From Planctomycetaceae bacterium (GTDB taxonomy: Bacteria > Planctomycetota > Planctomycetia > Planctomycetales > Planctomycetaceae), in contig JAWKTX010000004.1 of NCBI GenBank assembly GCA_041398825.1, positions 1-64,000 of the forward strand: 64,000 nt of DNA, given 5' to 3'. Below are positions 37,982-47,125 of this stretch, piece after piece. Numbering within the stretch: the first letter of the stretch is position 1; every line of letters begins with the position of its first letter. The notes beneath the pieces are model-generated. The model worked only from the letters and a program-made list of their open reading frames with translations. It made no database searches and was not told the DNA's origin. A program made the position numbers and the translations under genes.

Positions 37982-40369
37982 CTATTCAGACGCCTTTTCC
38001 TTCTTCTCTGAATCATCACCTTTTGCGTTAGCTTCTTTCTTGCTGCCCAGACCTGCCTTTTGCATTTCATTCGTTTCCTTGCGTTGCTGATACAACTTGA
38101 AACGACTTTTCGTAATTCGGGGCGGAAATACGTTGTTCGAGAGAACTGTATCCGCTGTTTCCAGATGTGGATCCAGCTCGATCGATTCGATCTCTTTCGG
38201 ACTCATGATCAGTTTGGATGTCTCCTCGCAGTTTTGAGCCCAGATTTCGGCAGGCAGCCGCACTTCCGAAGTTGTCCCGTCGGCGTAGTGAAGCTTCAGA
38301 ATAACGGGCATCACCAGGCCGCCGATGTTTTCCAGGTCAACGATGTAGAAATTCGTCTTCTGCCCAAGCAGTCGCCGTTCATCCTCTGGCAGGTCTTTCA
38401 GGTATTTATCGAACTTCTTTTTCTCTGCGTCAGTCACCTCGAGGTCGTCAAACGAATTGTAGAAGTCTTTCAGCTCCGGGAAATCGTCGGTCCGCTTATG
38501 AATTCCTTCGTTGCGTTGTTGTGACATTGTCTCGGGTTTTGCATCCCGTTCAGCCCGTTTGAACTCGCTGTCTTTTGCAGGGTTGCCGTCATTAATGGTG
38601 TAGTGCCGAACATTGGAGATGCCGATGTCTACGTGATCAGTACTGTAAAACCAGCCTCGCCAGAACCAATCCAGATCGACTCCACTGGCATCCTCCATTG
38701 TGCGAAAGAAGTCGGCGGGGTAAGGACGCTTATTTTTCCATCGTTGTGCGTATTCGCGAAACGCGAAGTCAAACAGTTCGCGTCCAAGAATCGTCTCACG
38801 AAGAATATTCAAAGCAGTGGCAGGCTTTGAATAGGCGTTGGGGCCGAACTGCAGCAGCGATTCTGAATTCGTCATCACCGGCACCTGGTTAGTGCTTCGC
38901 ATGTACTCCACAATATCCTTCGGTTCGCCGCGTCGGGATGGATAATCTTCCTCCCATTCAACTTCGGCCAGATACTGAAGGAATGTGTTCAGTCCTTCAT
39001 CCATCCATGTCCACTGTCGCTCATCCGAGTTCACGATCATGGGGAAGTAGTTGTGGCCAACTTCATGAATCACGACGGAAATTAATCCGTACTTGGTTCG
39101 CGCGGTATATGTTCCGTCTTCCTCTGGGCGAGGACCATTGAAGCAGATCATGGGATATTCCATACCCCCAACAGGACCGTTTACCGATATGGCCGTGGGG
39201 TAAGGATATTGAAATGTGTAACGGGAATAGACTTGCAGGGTATGAACGATGGCGTGTGTTGAATAACGACTCCACAGCGGCTCAGCCTCATTCGGATAAA
39301 ACGACATCGCCATTACCTGATTGCCGTCGGAATCGTGCCCCATCGCGTCCCAGATGAATTTGCGTGAAGACGCGAAGGCAAAGTCACGGACATTGGTTGC
39401 TTTAAACACCCAGGTTCGCTTCCCTTCAGCTTTCTCTGCCTGATTCGCCATTGCTTCCTCAGGTGTAATCACGAATACCGGCTTCTTCGAGGTCTTCGCG
39501 TCCAGAAGGCGTTTACGCTGGGCTTCTGACAACACTTCCGTTGGATTCAGCAGCACGCCGGTGGACGCTACCACGTGGTCTTCCGGTACCGTGATCCGTA
39601 CGACATAGTCACCAAACTCCAGCGTGAACTCACCTTTGCCCAGAAACTCCTTATTCTGCCAGCCAGTGACATCGCTGTAGACACACATGCGAGGAAACCA
39701 CTGAGCGATCTCATAGATATAGTTGTCGTCCTTTGGGAAATGCTCGCAACCACCGCGAGCTCGCAGACGATTCACCTCAGGAATATTGTATTCCCACGCA
39801 ATCCTGATGGACGTAGATTGCCCGGGAGATAACTCGTCATTCAAATCGATGCGCATGTTGCTTCCAACAACAGTGTGGCGCAGAACACGATTGGACTTGT
39901 CGTCGCGACAATCCCTGATCTTCGTGCCTCCGGGAAATCGGGATGCCAGTACCAGGGAATCCATGTCCTTGAACGACATGGATGGAGACAGACGCGGCGC
40001 GGTTTGTGATCGATTGGCGGCTGATTGAGGATGAAACCGATTTGCATCCAGCTGCAACCAAACATACCGAAGCGAATCGGGAGAATTGTTCTGGTACGTG
40101 ATGACTTCGCTGCCAACGATCCGCTGCTTTTCGTCGTCCAGTTCGACGTTGATATCGTAGTCCGCCTTCTGTTGCCAATACCTGTGACCAGGGGCTCCTG
40201 AAGCGGTGCGATAGTCATTCGGTGTCGGAAGAATTTCTTCCAGCTGCCGAAACTTATCCGGCTGAGCATATTTCGTATTGACGACCGATTGCGCGATCAA
40301 CAACGGACCGACGTTCATAACAGCTGCGAAAGCAATCAATGCCACGGGGTGACAGTTTGCACGATGCAT
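37982..40369 (-). CDS. Secreted M1-family metallopeptidase
   Basis: The 795-residue protein has a signal peptide (1-27), an N-terminal beta domain of the aminopeptidase-N type (about 75-270) and a gluzincin catalytic domain. The zinc site HEVGH is near residue 435, with the third ligand in the DEGLN motif 18 residues after. GGMEYP, upstream of it, corresponds to the substrate-binding GAMEN motif of M1 enzymes. The last 200 residues include a Lys/Glu-rich segment and a highly charged tail rich in Lys and Glu. It is alone on its strand and converges with the DUF1501 gene. The substrate is unknown. Confidence 0.92.
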   Translation of the reverse strand: MHRANCHPVALIAFAAVMNVGPLLIAQSVVNTKYAQPDKFRQLEEILPTPNDYRTASGAPGHRYWQQKADYDINVELDDEKQRIVGSEVITYQNNSPDSLRYVWLQLDANRFHPQSAANRSQTAPRLSPSMSFKDMDSLVLASRFPGGTKIRDCRDDKSNRVLRHTVVGSNMRIDLNDELSPGQSTSIRIAWEYNIPEVNRLRARGGCEHFPKDDNYIYEIAQWFPRMCVYSDVTGWQNKEFLGKGEFTLEFGDYVVRITVPEDHVVASTGVLLNPTEVLSEAQRKRLLDAKTSKKPVFVITPEEAMANQAEKAEGKRTWVFKATNVRDFAFASSRKFIWDAMGHDSDGNQVMAMSFYPNEAEPLWSRYSTHAIVHTLQVYSRYTFQYPYPTAISVNGPVGGMEYPMICFNGPRPEEDGTYTARTKYGLISVVIHEVGHNYFPMIVNSDERQWTWMDEGLNTFLQYLAEVEWEEDYPSRRGEPKDIVEYMRSTNQVPVMTNSESLLQFGPNAYSKPATALNILRETILGRELFDFAFREYAQRWKNKRPYPADFFRTMEDASGVDLDWFWRGWFYSTDHVDIGISNVRHYTINDGNPAKDSEFKRAERDAKPETMSQQRNEGIHKRTDDFPELKDFYNSFDDLEVTDAEKKKFDKYLKDLPEDERRLLGQKTNFYIVDLENIGGLVMPVILKLHYADGTTSEVRLPAEIWAQNCEETSKLIMSPKEIESIELDPHLETADTVLSNNVFPPRITKSRFKLYQQRKETNEMQKAGLGSKKEANAKGDDSEKKEKASE

Positions 40370-40729
40370 GGGCAGGATCTCTCGAGGGCTGGTGTTTCAA
40401 TCGATCCAGATAACTCTGATCGTCAAAACGGCAGAATGGCAGGAAAAACTCGCCTGGCCAAAGTGCAAAAGATAGCGACCCTCAGCGGGCGTATACACCG
40501 TCAAAGTGCGCAATGCTCGAAAAGCAGGAAATCCGAGAATGAGGAATTCCGCACGGGAGGAATAGGGGGGAAGATGAGAGGAAGCAAAAGTGGATCAAGC
40601 CATCCCGTTTCGAGAGGCGATCACACAGTCGAAGAAAAATCGATCATTTCCCGCGGTAGGCGCGCCCGACCACGCCGGGGCCAGAACAGATGATTCAGGC
40701 CCATGTTTCTTCGGTAAAGAAAAGAACTC
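40370..40729. other. Intergenic stretch between csrA and the M1 peptidase gene
   Basis: About 360 bases, both flanking genes reading leftwards. The stretch should hold the csrA transcript end and the peptidase promoter. A GC-rich segment around 40660-40685 can form short pairings, but I see no clear terminator and no gene. Confidence 0.45.
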
Positions 40730-40918
40730 TCAGGCGTTCTTTTTCTCGTCGGTATTTTCGCGTTTGATCGCTTCGTAGACTTCTTCACGATGAACAGTGA
40801 CGTCGCGAGGAGCTTCGATGCCCAGACGCACCTTGTCGCCGCGGATCTCAATGACCATCAGAGTGATGGAGTCCCCAATTACGATCTTCTCATCTTTTTT
40901 TCGGCTGAGTACTAACAT
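40730..40918 (-). CDS. csrA: Carbon storage regulator CsrA
   Basis: The 62-residue RNA-binding protein begins MLVLSRKKDEKIVIGDSI, the invariant CsrA start, and contains IRGDKVRLGIEAPRDVTVHREEV, whose Arg in VHREEV contacts the GGA motif of target RNAs. CsrA dimers block or stabilise translation of target mRNAs. The C-terminal tail is short and charged. No flagellar gene or fliW is next to it, although csrA and fliW are often linked in other phyla. Confidence 0.97.
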   Translation of the reverse strand: MLVLSRKKDEKIVIGDSITLMVIEIRGDKVRLGIEAPRDVTVHREEVYEAIKRENTDEKKNA

Positions 40919-41555
40919 GTCCAGTCCCTGGTCAATCTTTCATCGTGAATGATTGCGACCCGATTCACTCTTCTAAAATGCCCCGCCCCACAAAGGGCAG
41001 ATGCGTCCGGGTAGCTGTAAATACACGTTTCCGTTGACGCCGTGCGTCCTTCGGCAATCGAACGTAGAACAGTTTCGACTGGAGTCACCAAAAATCTGCA
41101 AGAATTGCCGCTCGTGTGGCGACTGGGCAGCAGATGTTGCCGGTTTGTATGGGCGGGGAGCGTAGTAACGGGTTCGTTTGTTCCGATTTTTCTGCATGAA
41201 TGCGTTGCTCCACGGTGGAACTGTCCCACGATTCGCAGTTCAATTCGCCCCGTGCAGTGACGTGAAAAAGCACGAATTGAGTTGACCAAAGCTGTCTGGC
41301 GTTGTGTCTCGGGAGTCTTTTGTGCAACTGAACTTGAGTCTTTTGTGCGACTGAAAAGGCACTCAATCGATGACATCACCTGAGCAGGTCGGGGGCGACT
41401 CGCAGTTCGACCATTGGCACAGGCGACCCCTGAAGGAGACACTGCGGTGTTTTCGGAACAGTCCCCAGGAAATTAAGCTCGACAACGAATCAGACTCTGA
41501 TTGCGGCAGCATCGCTCAGGACTACACGGCATCCTGTCTACGAAGGTAAATCACA
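40919..41555. other. Intergenic region upstream of csrA and the ABC-2 transporter genes
   Basis: About 640 bases between divergent genes. No credible ORF or RNA gene was recognised. It contains a 23-bp tandem duplication at 41313-41358 (listed separately). The 3' end carries GAAGG 10 nt before ATG 41556. Confidence 0.5.
41313..41358. repeat. 23-bp tandem duplication
   Basis: Two adjacent 23-bp units (41313-41335 and 41336-41358) differ at only a few positions, mainly in their last four bases. They lie about 200 bp before the ABC transporter gene and could be a regulatory site or a chance slippage product. Confidence 0.8.
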
Positions 41556-42468
41556 ATGACATCTGGTGAAGCGGATTCTTGGGCTGTGGAGCTCACGAAT
41601 GTCACCAAGCGTTTTGGAAAGCACACTGCGGTTCGAAATCTCGACTTGCGCATTCCAAAGAATTCGATTTACGGCTTCATTGGGCCTAACGGTTCCGGCA
41701 AGACAACCACCATCCGGATGATTCTGCGAATCTTTCGACCGGATGAAGGTCTGGTGAGCGTGCTCGGAGAGCAGGTCGGGGACTGTGCAGATGATCGTGT
41801 GGGCTACCTGCCCGAAGAACGTGGTCTGTATCGCCGAATGAAAGTTCGCGAACTCCTTCGATACTACGCCCGCCTCAAAGGCTTTCGAGACTGCGATGAC
41901 GAGATTACACGGTGGCTGGAACGTCTCGGTGCAGGTGACTGGGGAGAGAAGAAGATTGAGGGACTATCCAAAGGAATGGCTCAGAAGATCTCATTCATTT
42001 CCGCCGTCATCGCGAAACCGCAGCTGCTGATACTGGACGAGCCGTTCAGCGGACTCGACCCGGTCAATCTGGAAACATTGCGAGACGCTATTCTTGAGGT
42101 GCGTCAGCAGGCACGACGATCATCTTTTCCACCCACGAAAAGGACGCAGAGCGACTGTGTGACACCGTGTTTATGATTCACAACGGCGATAAGGTCTGGA
42201 CGGTACGGTGGCTTCAATTCAGGCTCAGTATCCGGCCGATCAGGTGAAGCTGAGGCTTTCGAGCGATTCTGAATTGCCCGGCCAGATGCGAGGTGTGATT
42301 TCACGTGAGAAACAGGGGTCGTTTTCTCTGCTGAAGCTGTCGCCCGATGCAAATCTCGACGAATTGCTGCAAACCCTTGTGAATTCCTGTCGCGTTGAAC
42401 ACTTTGAATTGGTGCGACCATCTTTGCATAACATTTTTGTTCGCATCGCGGGGCCTTCCAATGAATAA
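41556..42468 (+). pseudogene. ABC-2 transporter ATPase gene with two frameshifts
   Basis: The first frame (41556-42176) encodes a clear ATPase subunit: Walker A GPNGSGKTTTIR, Q-loop region VGYLPEERGLYRRMKV, signature LSKGMAQKISF and Walker B LLILDEPFSGLDP. It then leaves frame at about 42112, where one G seems missing from CAG-CAG-GC; the restored reading is GTTIIFSTHEKDAERLCDTV, which supplies the H-loop His. A second base is missing near 42199, after which LDGTVASIQAQYPADQV continues to the TAA at 42466-42468. The C-terminus resembles the DUF4162-type tail of such ATPases. All motifs are intact across the breaks. It is either a very recent pseudogene or a sequencing artefact; if the latter, it is the partner of the following permease. 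Confidence 0.85.
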
Positions 42469-43894
42469 GATTCTGACAATCGCTCGCCGCGAATATCAGG
42501 CAATGGTCGCAACCAAAGCATTCGTTCTGGGGATGGCCATGATGCCCGTCCTGATGCTTGGCGGAATGTGGTTGCCGAAGATGCTGAAAGGGCTGGAGAA
42601 ATCGCGCGAACGCACGATTGCCGTCATCGACCACAGTGGCGAAATGCTGCCGCTGCTTCAGAAGATTACTGATGAACGGAACGCGATTGTCAAACCTGCT
42701 GTCAGCGCAGGAGACAGCGAAAGCAGTGAGTCAACCGATGATGCCGTGACCGCCAGGGAATCGAAGGAAAGCCGGGACAGACGTGAGGCCCTGGAATCAA
42801 TGGGTTTAAACGACATCAATACTTACGTCCTGAAATCGCATCCGACGGAAGGATTTGGGGACGAGCAGCGACTGGAACTGTCTGAAGAAATCAGGAACGG
42901 AAAGCTCTATGCATTCCTGGAGATCCCCGCCGATCTGTTGACTGCCCCTGCGATGGATCCAGCCCATCCTGAATCATCATCGTTGCCCGCTGTGACGTAC
43001 TGCGCGCAGGACGCCGCATTGTCTGATGCGAAACGCTGGCTTGGCTCAGCAATCAATCAACTTGTCAAGGCGCGGAGAATGGCAGATGCAGGTGTGTCTC
43101 CTGTTGTACTGCTGGAACTCGAAAGGAAGACGCCACTGAAGGCTTCCGGGTTATTCGAACGAAATGATGCTGGCGATATCGTCAGCGAAGATAAGCCCGA
43201 TGAGATTACACAAATGTTACTGCCGATGGGCATCATGATGCTGATGTTCATGATTGTAATGATGTCAGCTCAGCCCATGCTTGAAAGTGTTCTGGAAGAA
43301 AAGACGCAGCGGATTTCGGAAGTGCTCCTGGGATCAGCCAATGCGAGGCAGTTGATGACCGGCAAACTGCTCGGTAACGTGGGCGGATCATTGACGGTTT
43401 TCGCCCTTTATGCGGCTGGAGGTTACGCCGTCGCCAATCTGAACGGACAGAGCGATCGGATTCCATTTCATATCCTGCCCTGGTTCACTGTCTATCAGTT
43501 ATTGGCCGTATTGATGTTCAGCTCGGTCTTTATGGCCATCGGCGCTTCGGTCTCACAGTTGCGAGAAGCTCAAAGTTTGTTACTGCCCGTCTGGATGGTT
43601 ATGCTGCTTCCGATGATGGTCTGGTTTAACGTGGTGCGAGAGCCCAATAGTACGCTTGCCACCACGTTATCATTTTTTCCGCCATCCACGCCATTGATGA
43701 TGACACTGAGGCTGGCTACGGGAGCGACGATACCCATTTGGCAGATTGTTACAAGCGTGTTCCTGATGATCGCGGCCACATGGATCGGAGTGACATTCGC
43801 CAGCCGAATTTATCGTGTTGGTATTCTCTGGCAGGGCAAGACGCCCCGAGTCAGCGACATGTTAGGCTGGATTGTGAGAGATCCGACAAAATAA
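42461..43894 (+). CDS. ABC-2 type transporter permease
   Basis: The 477-residue protein starts at ATG 42461, overlapping the end of the ATPase gene by 8 bp. It has the ABC-2 NatB-like layout: an N-terminal membrane segment at about 20-38 (LGMAMMPVLMLGGMWLP), a large extracytoplasmic domain of about 210 residues, then five or more membrane helices from about 255 to 465. The conserved QPMLESVLEEKTQRISEVLL segment, typical of Na+/drug ABC-2 permeases, precedes the helix bundle. The substrate is unknown. Its reading frame is intact, in contrast to the ATPase gene. Confidence 0.88.
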   Translation: MNKILTIARREYQAMVATKAFVLGMAMMPVLMLGGMWLPKMLKGLEKSRERTIAVIDHSGEMLPLLQKITDERNAIVKPAVSAGDSESSESTDDAVTARESKESRDRREALESMGLNDINTYVLKSHPTEGFGDEQRLELSEEIRNGKLYAFLEIPADLLTAPAMDPAHPESSSLPAVTYCAQDAALSDAKRWLGSAINQLVKARRMADAGVSPVVLLELERKTPLKASGLFERNDAGDIVSEDKPDEITQMLLPMGIMMLMFMIVMMSAQPMLESVLEEKTQRISEVLLGSANARQLMTGKLLGNVGGSLTVFALYAAGGYAVANLNGQSDRIPFHILPWFTVYQLLAVLMFSSVFMAIGASVSQLREAQSLLLPVWMVMLLPMMVWFNVVREPNSTLATTLSFFPPSTPLMMTLRLATGATIPIWQIVTSVFLMIAATWIGVTFASRIYRVGILWQGKTPRVSDMLGWIVRDPTK

Positions 43895-44029
43895 TCTCCG
43901 GGACCGCCACTTCAATCAGTCCTGCTCCCCAGCGCTGCTTCTCCCGCCAGTCATCTGAAGTTATTCTTCTGGTTCTTCAACGCCCTCATCGGCTGAGACA
44001 ACCAGGGAATTGCTGTGGGAGTTAAACAG

Positions 44030-45436
44030 ATGCACGCGAGATTGCACTTTGGAATTCTGGTGTTTTGCACGGTTTCTGCTGGAAGCTGCTGTGAGTTGAC
44101 AGCCGACCAGATTCCTCCCGCCAAACCTTACGTGGCCGGGTATTCAGACAAAGTCAGCTATGTGGCCGGTGAAACAGTCCATCTGCATCTTTCATCCAAC
44201 TGCGGGTCGGCATCGATACTCGTCCAGCGGATTGCAAAGGAGGCAACAACGGTCCTTGAAGAGCAGGATGTTGTCGTTACCGAACAGCGAATCCCGGATC
44301 GCGCATCATCGGACGGCTGCGGCTGGCCAGCATCGACAACGTTTCTCGTTTCGAAAGACTGGAAGAGCGGATATTACCAGGTGACGCTCAGCGGTAGAAA
44401 AGAGGATGAAACGGCGACCTCAACGTTGTTCTTCATCGTTCGTTCGGCAGCTCCCGGCAGAGACACGTCGATCCTGATTCAGCTGGCCACCAATACCTAT
44501 AACGCCTACACCAACTGGGGCGGCCACAGCCTTTATGCGTACCACGATCGTGATGGACTCCAGGGACATCAGGTGTCGTTTGATCGTCCCGTGACTTCAC
44601 AATTCAATAATTGGGAACGCCCATTTGTGGCCTGGGCCGAATCAAATGGGTACTCCATCGACTATGCAGCCAACAGCGATCTGGAGTTTCATCCGGAAAT
44701 ACTGAGACACTACAAGCTGGTGCTGAGTGTCGGACACGACGAATACTGGTCATCGCCGATGCGGGATCATCTGGAGGCATTCATCGCGGAGGGCGGCAAT
44801 GCAGCGTTCTTCAGTGGAAACACCTGCTGCTGGCAGGTTCGCAGTGATTCGAACGGCCGCTCACTGACCTGCTGGAAACAGTGGTACAATGTCGATCCGA
44901 TGTATCGCGTTGGTGATCAAAAACTGCTGGCGACGTTGTGGAGCCACCATCTTATCGGCCGTCCGGAAAATGAACTCACTGGCGTCGGGTTTCTCTGGGG
45001 AGGCTACCACCGCAGCCATGGTCAGTTCATGGACGGCCCGGCATCCTATATCGTCCATCGCCCGGATCACTGGGTTTATGAAGGGACGAATCTTGCACGC
45101 GATGACCGTTTCGGGGGGAAGGACACGATTGTCGGTTACGAATGTGACGGTTGCGAAATGGTCTGGAAAGATGGACTACCGTTTCCAACGCATTCAGATG
45201 GAACGCCTGAATCGTTTACGATTCTCGGAACCTGCCCGGCAAAGTGGCATCCCGGCGACAGCTTATTCTATGAACGATTTCCCGAAGACCGCGTCGGAGC
45301 CGCCGTCATGGGGATCTACACGCGAGGCGGCACGGTTTTCACATGTGGTGCAACAGATTGGTCACATGGACTTCGAGGAAATGATCCTGCTGTTGTGCAG
45401 ATCACACGAAATGTTCTGAATCGCCTGTCAAGATAG
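44030..45436 (+). CDS. Secreted protein with N,N-dimethylformamidase beta-subunit-like domain
   Basis: The 468-residue protein starts at ATG 44030 with GGGAG 8 nt upstream; the in-frame GTG at 44015 is less likely. A signal peptide (about 1-20) is followed by an Ig-like beta region (YVAGETVHLHLSSNCG to FFIVR) and then the large C-terminal DMFase-beta-like domain, with LQLATNTYNAYTNWGGHSLY-like, LSVGHDEYWSSPMRDHLEAF and NAAFFSGNTCCWQ landmarks. In Paracoccus this domain carries an iron site of the amidase. Here the domain is exported and there is no alpha subunit nearby, so the substrate is open. It is the only gene of its unit. Confidence 0.8.
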   Translation: MHARLHFGILVFCTVSAGSCCELTADQIPPAKPYVAGYSDKVSYVAGETVHLHLSSNCGSASILVQRIAKEATTVLEEQDVVVTEQRIPDRASSDGCGWPASTTFLVSKDWKSGYYQVTLSGRKEDETATSTLFFIVRSAAPGRDTSILIQLATNTYNAYTNWGGHSLYAYHDRDGLQGHQVSFDRPVTSQFNNWERPFVAWAESNGYSIDYAANSDLEFHPEILRHYKLVLSVGHDEYWSSPMRDHLEAFIAEGGNAAFFSGNTCCWQVRSDSNGRSLTCWKQWYNVDPMYRVGDQKLLATLWSHHLIGRPENELTGVGFLWGGYHRSHGQFMDGPASYIVHRPDHWVYEGTNLARDDRFGGKDTIVGYECDGCEMVWKDGLPFPTHSDGTPESFTILGTCPAKWHPGDSLFYERFPEDRVGAAVMGIYTRGGTVFTCGATDWSHGLRGNDPAVVQITRNVLNRLSR

Positions 45437-45506
45437 GCTCTACGAATCTGTGAGTACCTGTTTGCTGTCCTTGAAGTAACCGCTTCAGCAGTTGGGGGAT
45501 ACTGTC

Positions 45507-45582
45507 TTGTTCCAGCAGTTTGGCCTTGTACGGGCGGATTGAGCGTGTTGGAGCAGTTTGACCCTGTTGGAGCGGATTGACA
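45507..45582. repeat. Degenerate short repeats
   Basis: Three related units of about 18 nt (around 45507, 45546 and 45565) share the pattern TGTT-AGC-G-TTG. The last two are adjacent (19-bp period). They are just upstream of the terminator at 45586. Confidence 0.6.
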
Positions 45583-45585
45583 GCG

Positions 45586-45622
45586 AAACAAAAAATCGGC
45601 GGAGGTTTCCCTTCGCCGATTT
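45586..45622 (-). terminator. Intrinsic terminator, mainly for the HU-like gene
   Basis: A 9-bp stem (45593-45601 with 45614-45622) has a 12-nt loop that can pair further. On the minus strand it is followed by a T-rich run, so it probably ends the leftward HU-like transcript, about 135 nt after its stop. It may also end the rightward DMFase-like transcript. A smaller hairpin lies at 45700-45715. Confidence 0.75.
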
Positions 45623-45756
45623 CAGGCAAAAGCCGCTGCTATTTGTACCGAACGAGCTGTGGGTGTTGGCGAACGCCTAACGGGACCGACACAACAAATT
45701 CGAGCGGTAGCTCGACTTTGAAAATGATGCTGGCACGCTGGATGCCAGCGGTATGA

Positions 45757-46071
45757 TTAAATCATTTCCTTCAGCTTCTTCAGTGGTCGTACTTTGACAA
45801 CCTTCGTCTTTGGCTTTGCAGCGATCAGCATCGGTGTGCCATCTTTTGGATTCTTGCCCATGCGTTCCTTGGTGGCAGGGCGTTCGTGCACATAGATCTT
45901 CATCAGGCCGGGCAGATTGATGATGCCAGGACCCTTCTTAAGGTTGGATTCGATCAGAGCTTCCAGAGCCTCCAGAACTGCATTGACATCCTTCTTGTTC
46001 TGGCCGGTTGCTTCTGCCAGTGCATTCAGAATCTCCGTCTTTGAGATCGGCTTTGCAGCTTTCTTTGCCAT
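45757..46071 (-). CDS. HU-like DNA-binding protein
   Basis: The 104-residue protein begins MAKKAAKPISKTEILNALAE at ATG 46071; an in-frame TTG two codons upstream is less likely. It has the HU/IHF helix pair (about 10-50) and the beta-arm region, where the usual GRNP is GKNPKDGTPMLI. The C-terminus VVKVRPLKKLKEMI differs from standard HU endings. Both ends are basic. HU proteins bend and compact DNA in the nucleoid, which is unusually condensed in planctomycetes. It lies alone, ahead of a terminator at 45586. Confidence 0.9.
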   Translation of the reverse strand: MAKKAAKPISKTEILNALAEATGQNKKDVNAVLEALEALIESNLKKGPGIINLPGLMKIYVHERPATKERMGKNPKDGTPMLIAAKPKTKVVKVRPLKKLKEMI

Positions 46072-46522
46072 CTTCAATTCGCTCCCTGTTAGTTTGGTTT
46101 GTAATACTTCAAGTCATCCCGTTTGGCAGGGAAGCACCGGCAGTGCCGGAAATCCCCTGTGTTTTTTGCACGGAGTAAAGATCTGTTCGTAAAAACTGTC
46201 AATCGTTCGTCGTATTGAAAATGCTCAATTCCCTGAGTTTTTCAGGTTTTTTACGTCTTTCGTCGATGTCGACGGAGTTCAGAGAATCTCACGCGTTGAT
46301 GTTGCACACCAAAAGTGCGACCGCCGTGGTCGGAGATGTCGCGCCAGGTCAGGGATCTGAAAGCGCAGCACAGGCGAATTGCGAGCATCGCGTTTGCTTC
46401 TTCGCCCTGCCATCCCATGCATGCACTCGGCTTTGTCGAAGCGGATAGCTACAATTCACACATCGATTCAAATCGGACACAACTTTCGGTGTTGCAGGTT
46501 TTCTTTCTGGATGCGGCTGTTT
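46072..46522. other. Divergent intergenic region, no gene seen
   Basis: About 450 bases between the HU-like gene and rsmD. ORFs present are shadows of rsmD in other frames or short, unsupported ones. Promoters for both genes should be here. Confidence 0.5.
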
Positions 46523-47125
46523 ATGGCACTTCGAGTGATCGCTGGAAAATATCGACGACGTTTGTTGAGAACTCCGCACGGCCTGTCAACTCGCCCATAC
46601 ACGGATCGCGTTCGACAGGTTGTCTTCGACCGGATATCCGACATTGTGGAGTTTGCTCGTGTGGCGGATGTGTTCTCGGGCGTCGGCACGATGGGGATGG
46701 AAGCACTCAGTCGAGGGGCTTCATCGTGCGTATTCTTCGAAGGTGACCAGGATGTCCATGCATCACTGAAAGAAAACCTCGAGGCCATTGCGCCGGATGA
46801 AAGGTCGATCTGCTGGCGAACGGATATTCGCCGGACTTCATTTCGACCGAACGGAGGAGAAGACTGCCTTCCGTATTCTTTGATTTTCTTTGATCCGCCT
46901 TATGCTGACGTCAATCAACTGTTGCCGGGCAAGCCTCTTAGCCAGAGCCTTCGACGACTATCAAAAGAATCGATCAGCTCCCCCGATGCCGTTCTCATAC
47001 TGCGTACCCCGGCAAAGACAGATCTCGAAATCTTCGAAGGCTGGGAACTGGATGAACGGTGGGATATCTCCACGATGATTATCTGGAAGCTTCGCAAACC
47101 ATCAACAGCGGAAACCTCGCCATGA
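46523..47125 (+). CDS. rsmD: 16S rRNA (guanine(966)-N2)-methyltransferase RsmD
   Basis: RsmD methylates G966 of 16S rRNA in the assembled 30S particle with S-adenosylmethionine. The 200-residue protein starts MALRVIAGKYRRRLL, standard for the family; ATG 46511 would add four residues. The SAM site is VADVFSGVGTMGMEALSRGA at about 50-69, and the catalytic motif is FDPPYAD near 124 (usually DPPY/NPPY). The N-terminal RPYTDRVRQVVFD is diagnostic. It is the first gene of an operon with the YdjY-domain and UvrA-like genes, linked by ATGA overlap. Confidence 0.9.
   Translation: MALRVIAGKYRRRLLRTPHGLSTRPYTDRVRQVVFDRISDIVEFARVADVFSGVGTMGMEALSRGASSCVFFEGDQDVHASLKENLEAIAPDERSICWRTDIRRTSFRPNGGEDCLPYSLIFFDPPYADVNQLLPGKPLSQSLRRLSKESISSPDAVLILRTPAKTDLEIFEGWELDERWDISTMIIWKLRKPSTAETSP

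Noticed and set aside
45700..45715. Short hairpin considered as the main HU-like gene terminator
   Set aside because: The stem is only 6 bp with a weak T tract; the structure at 45586-45622 is a much better candidate.
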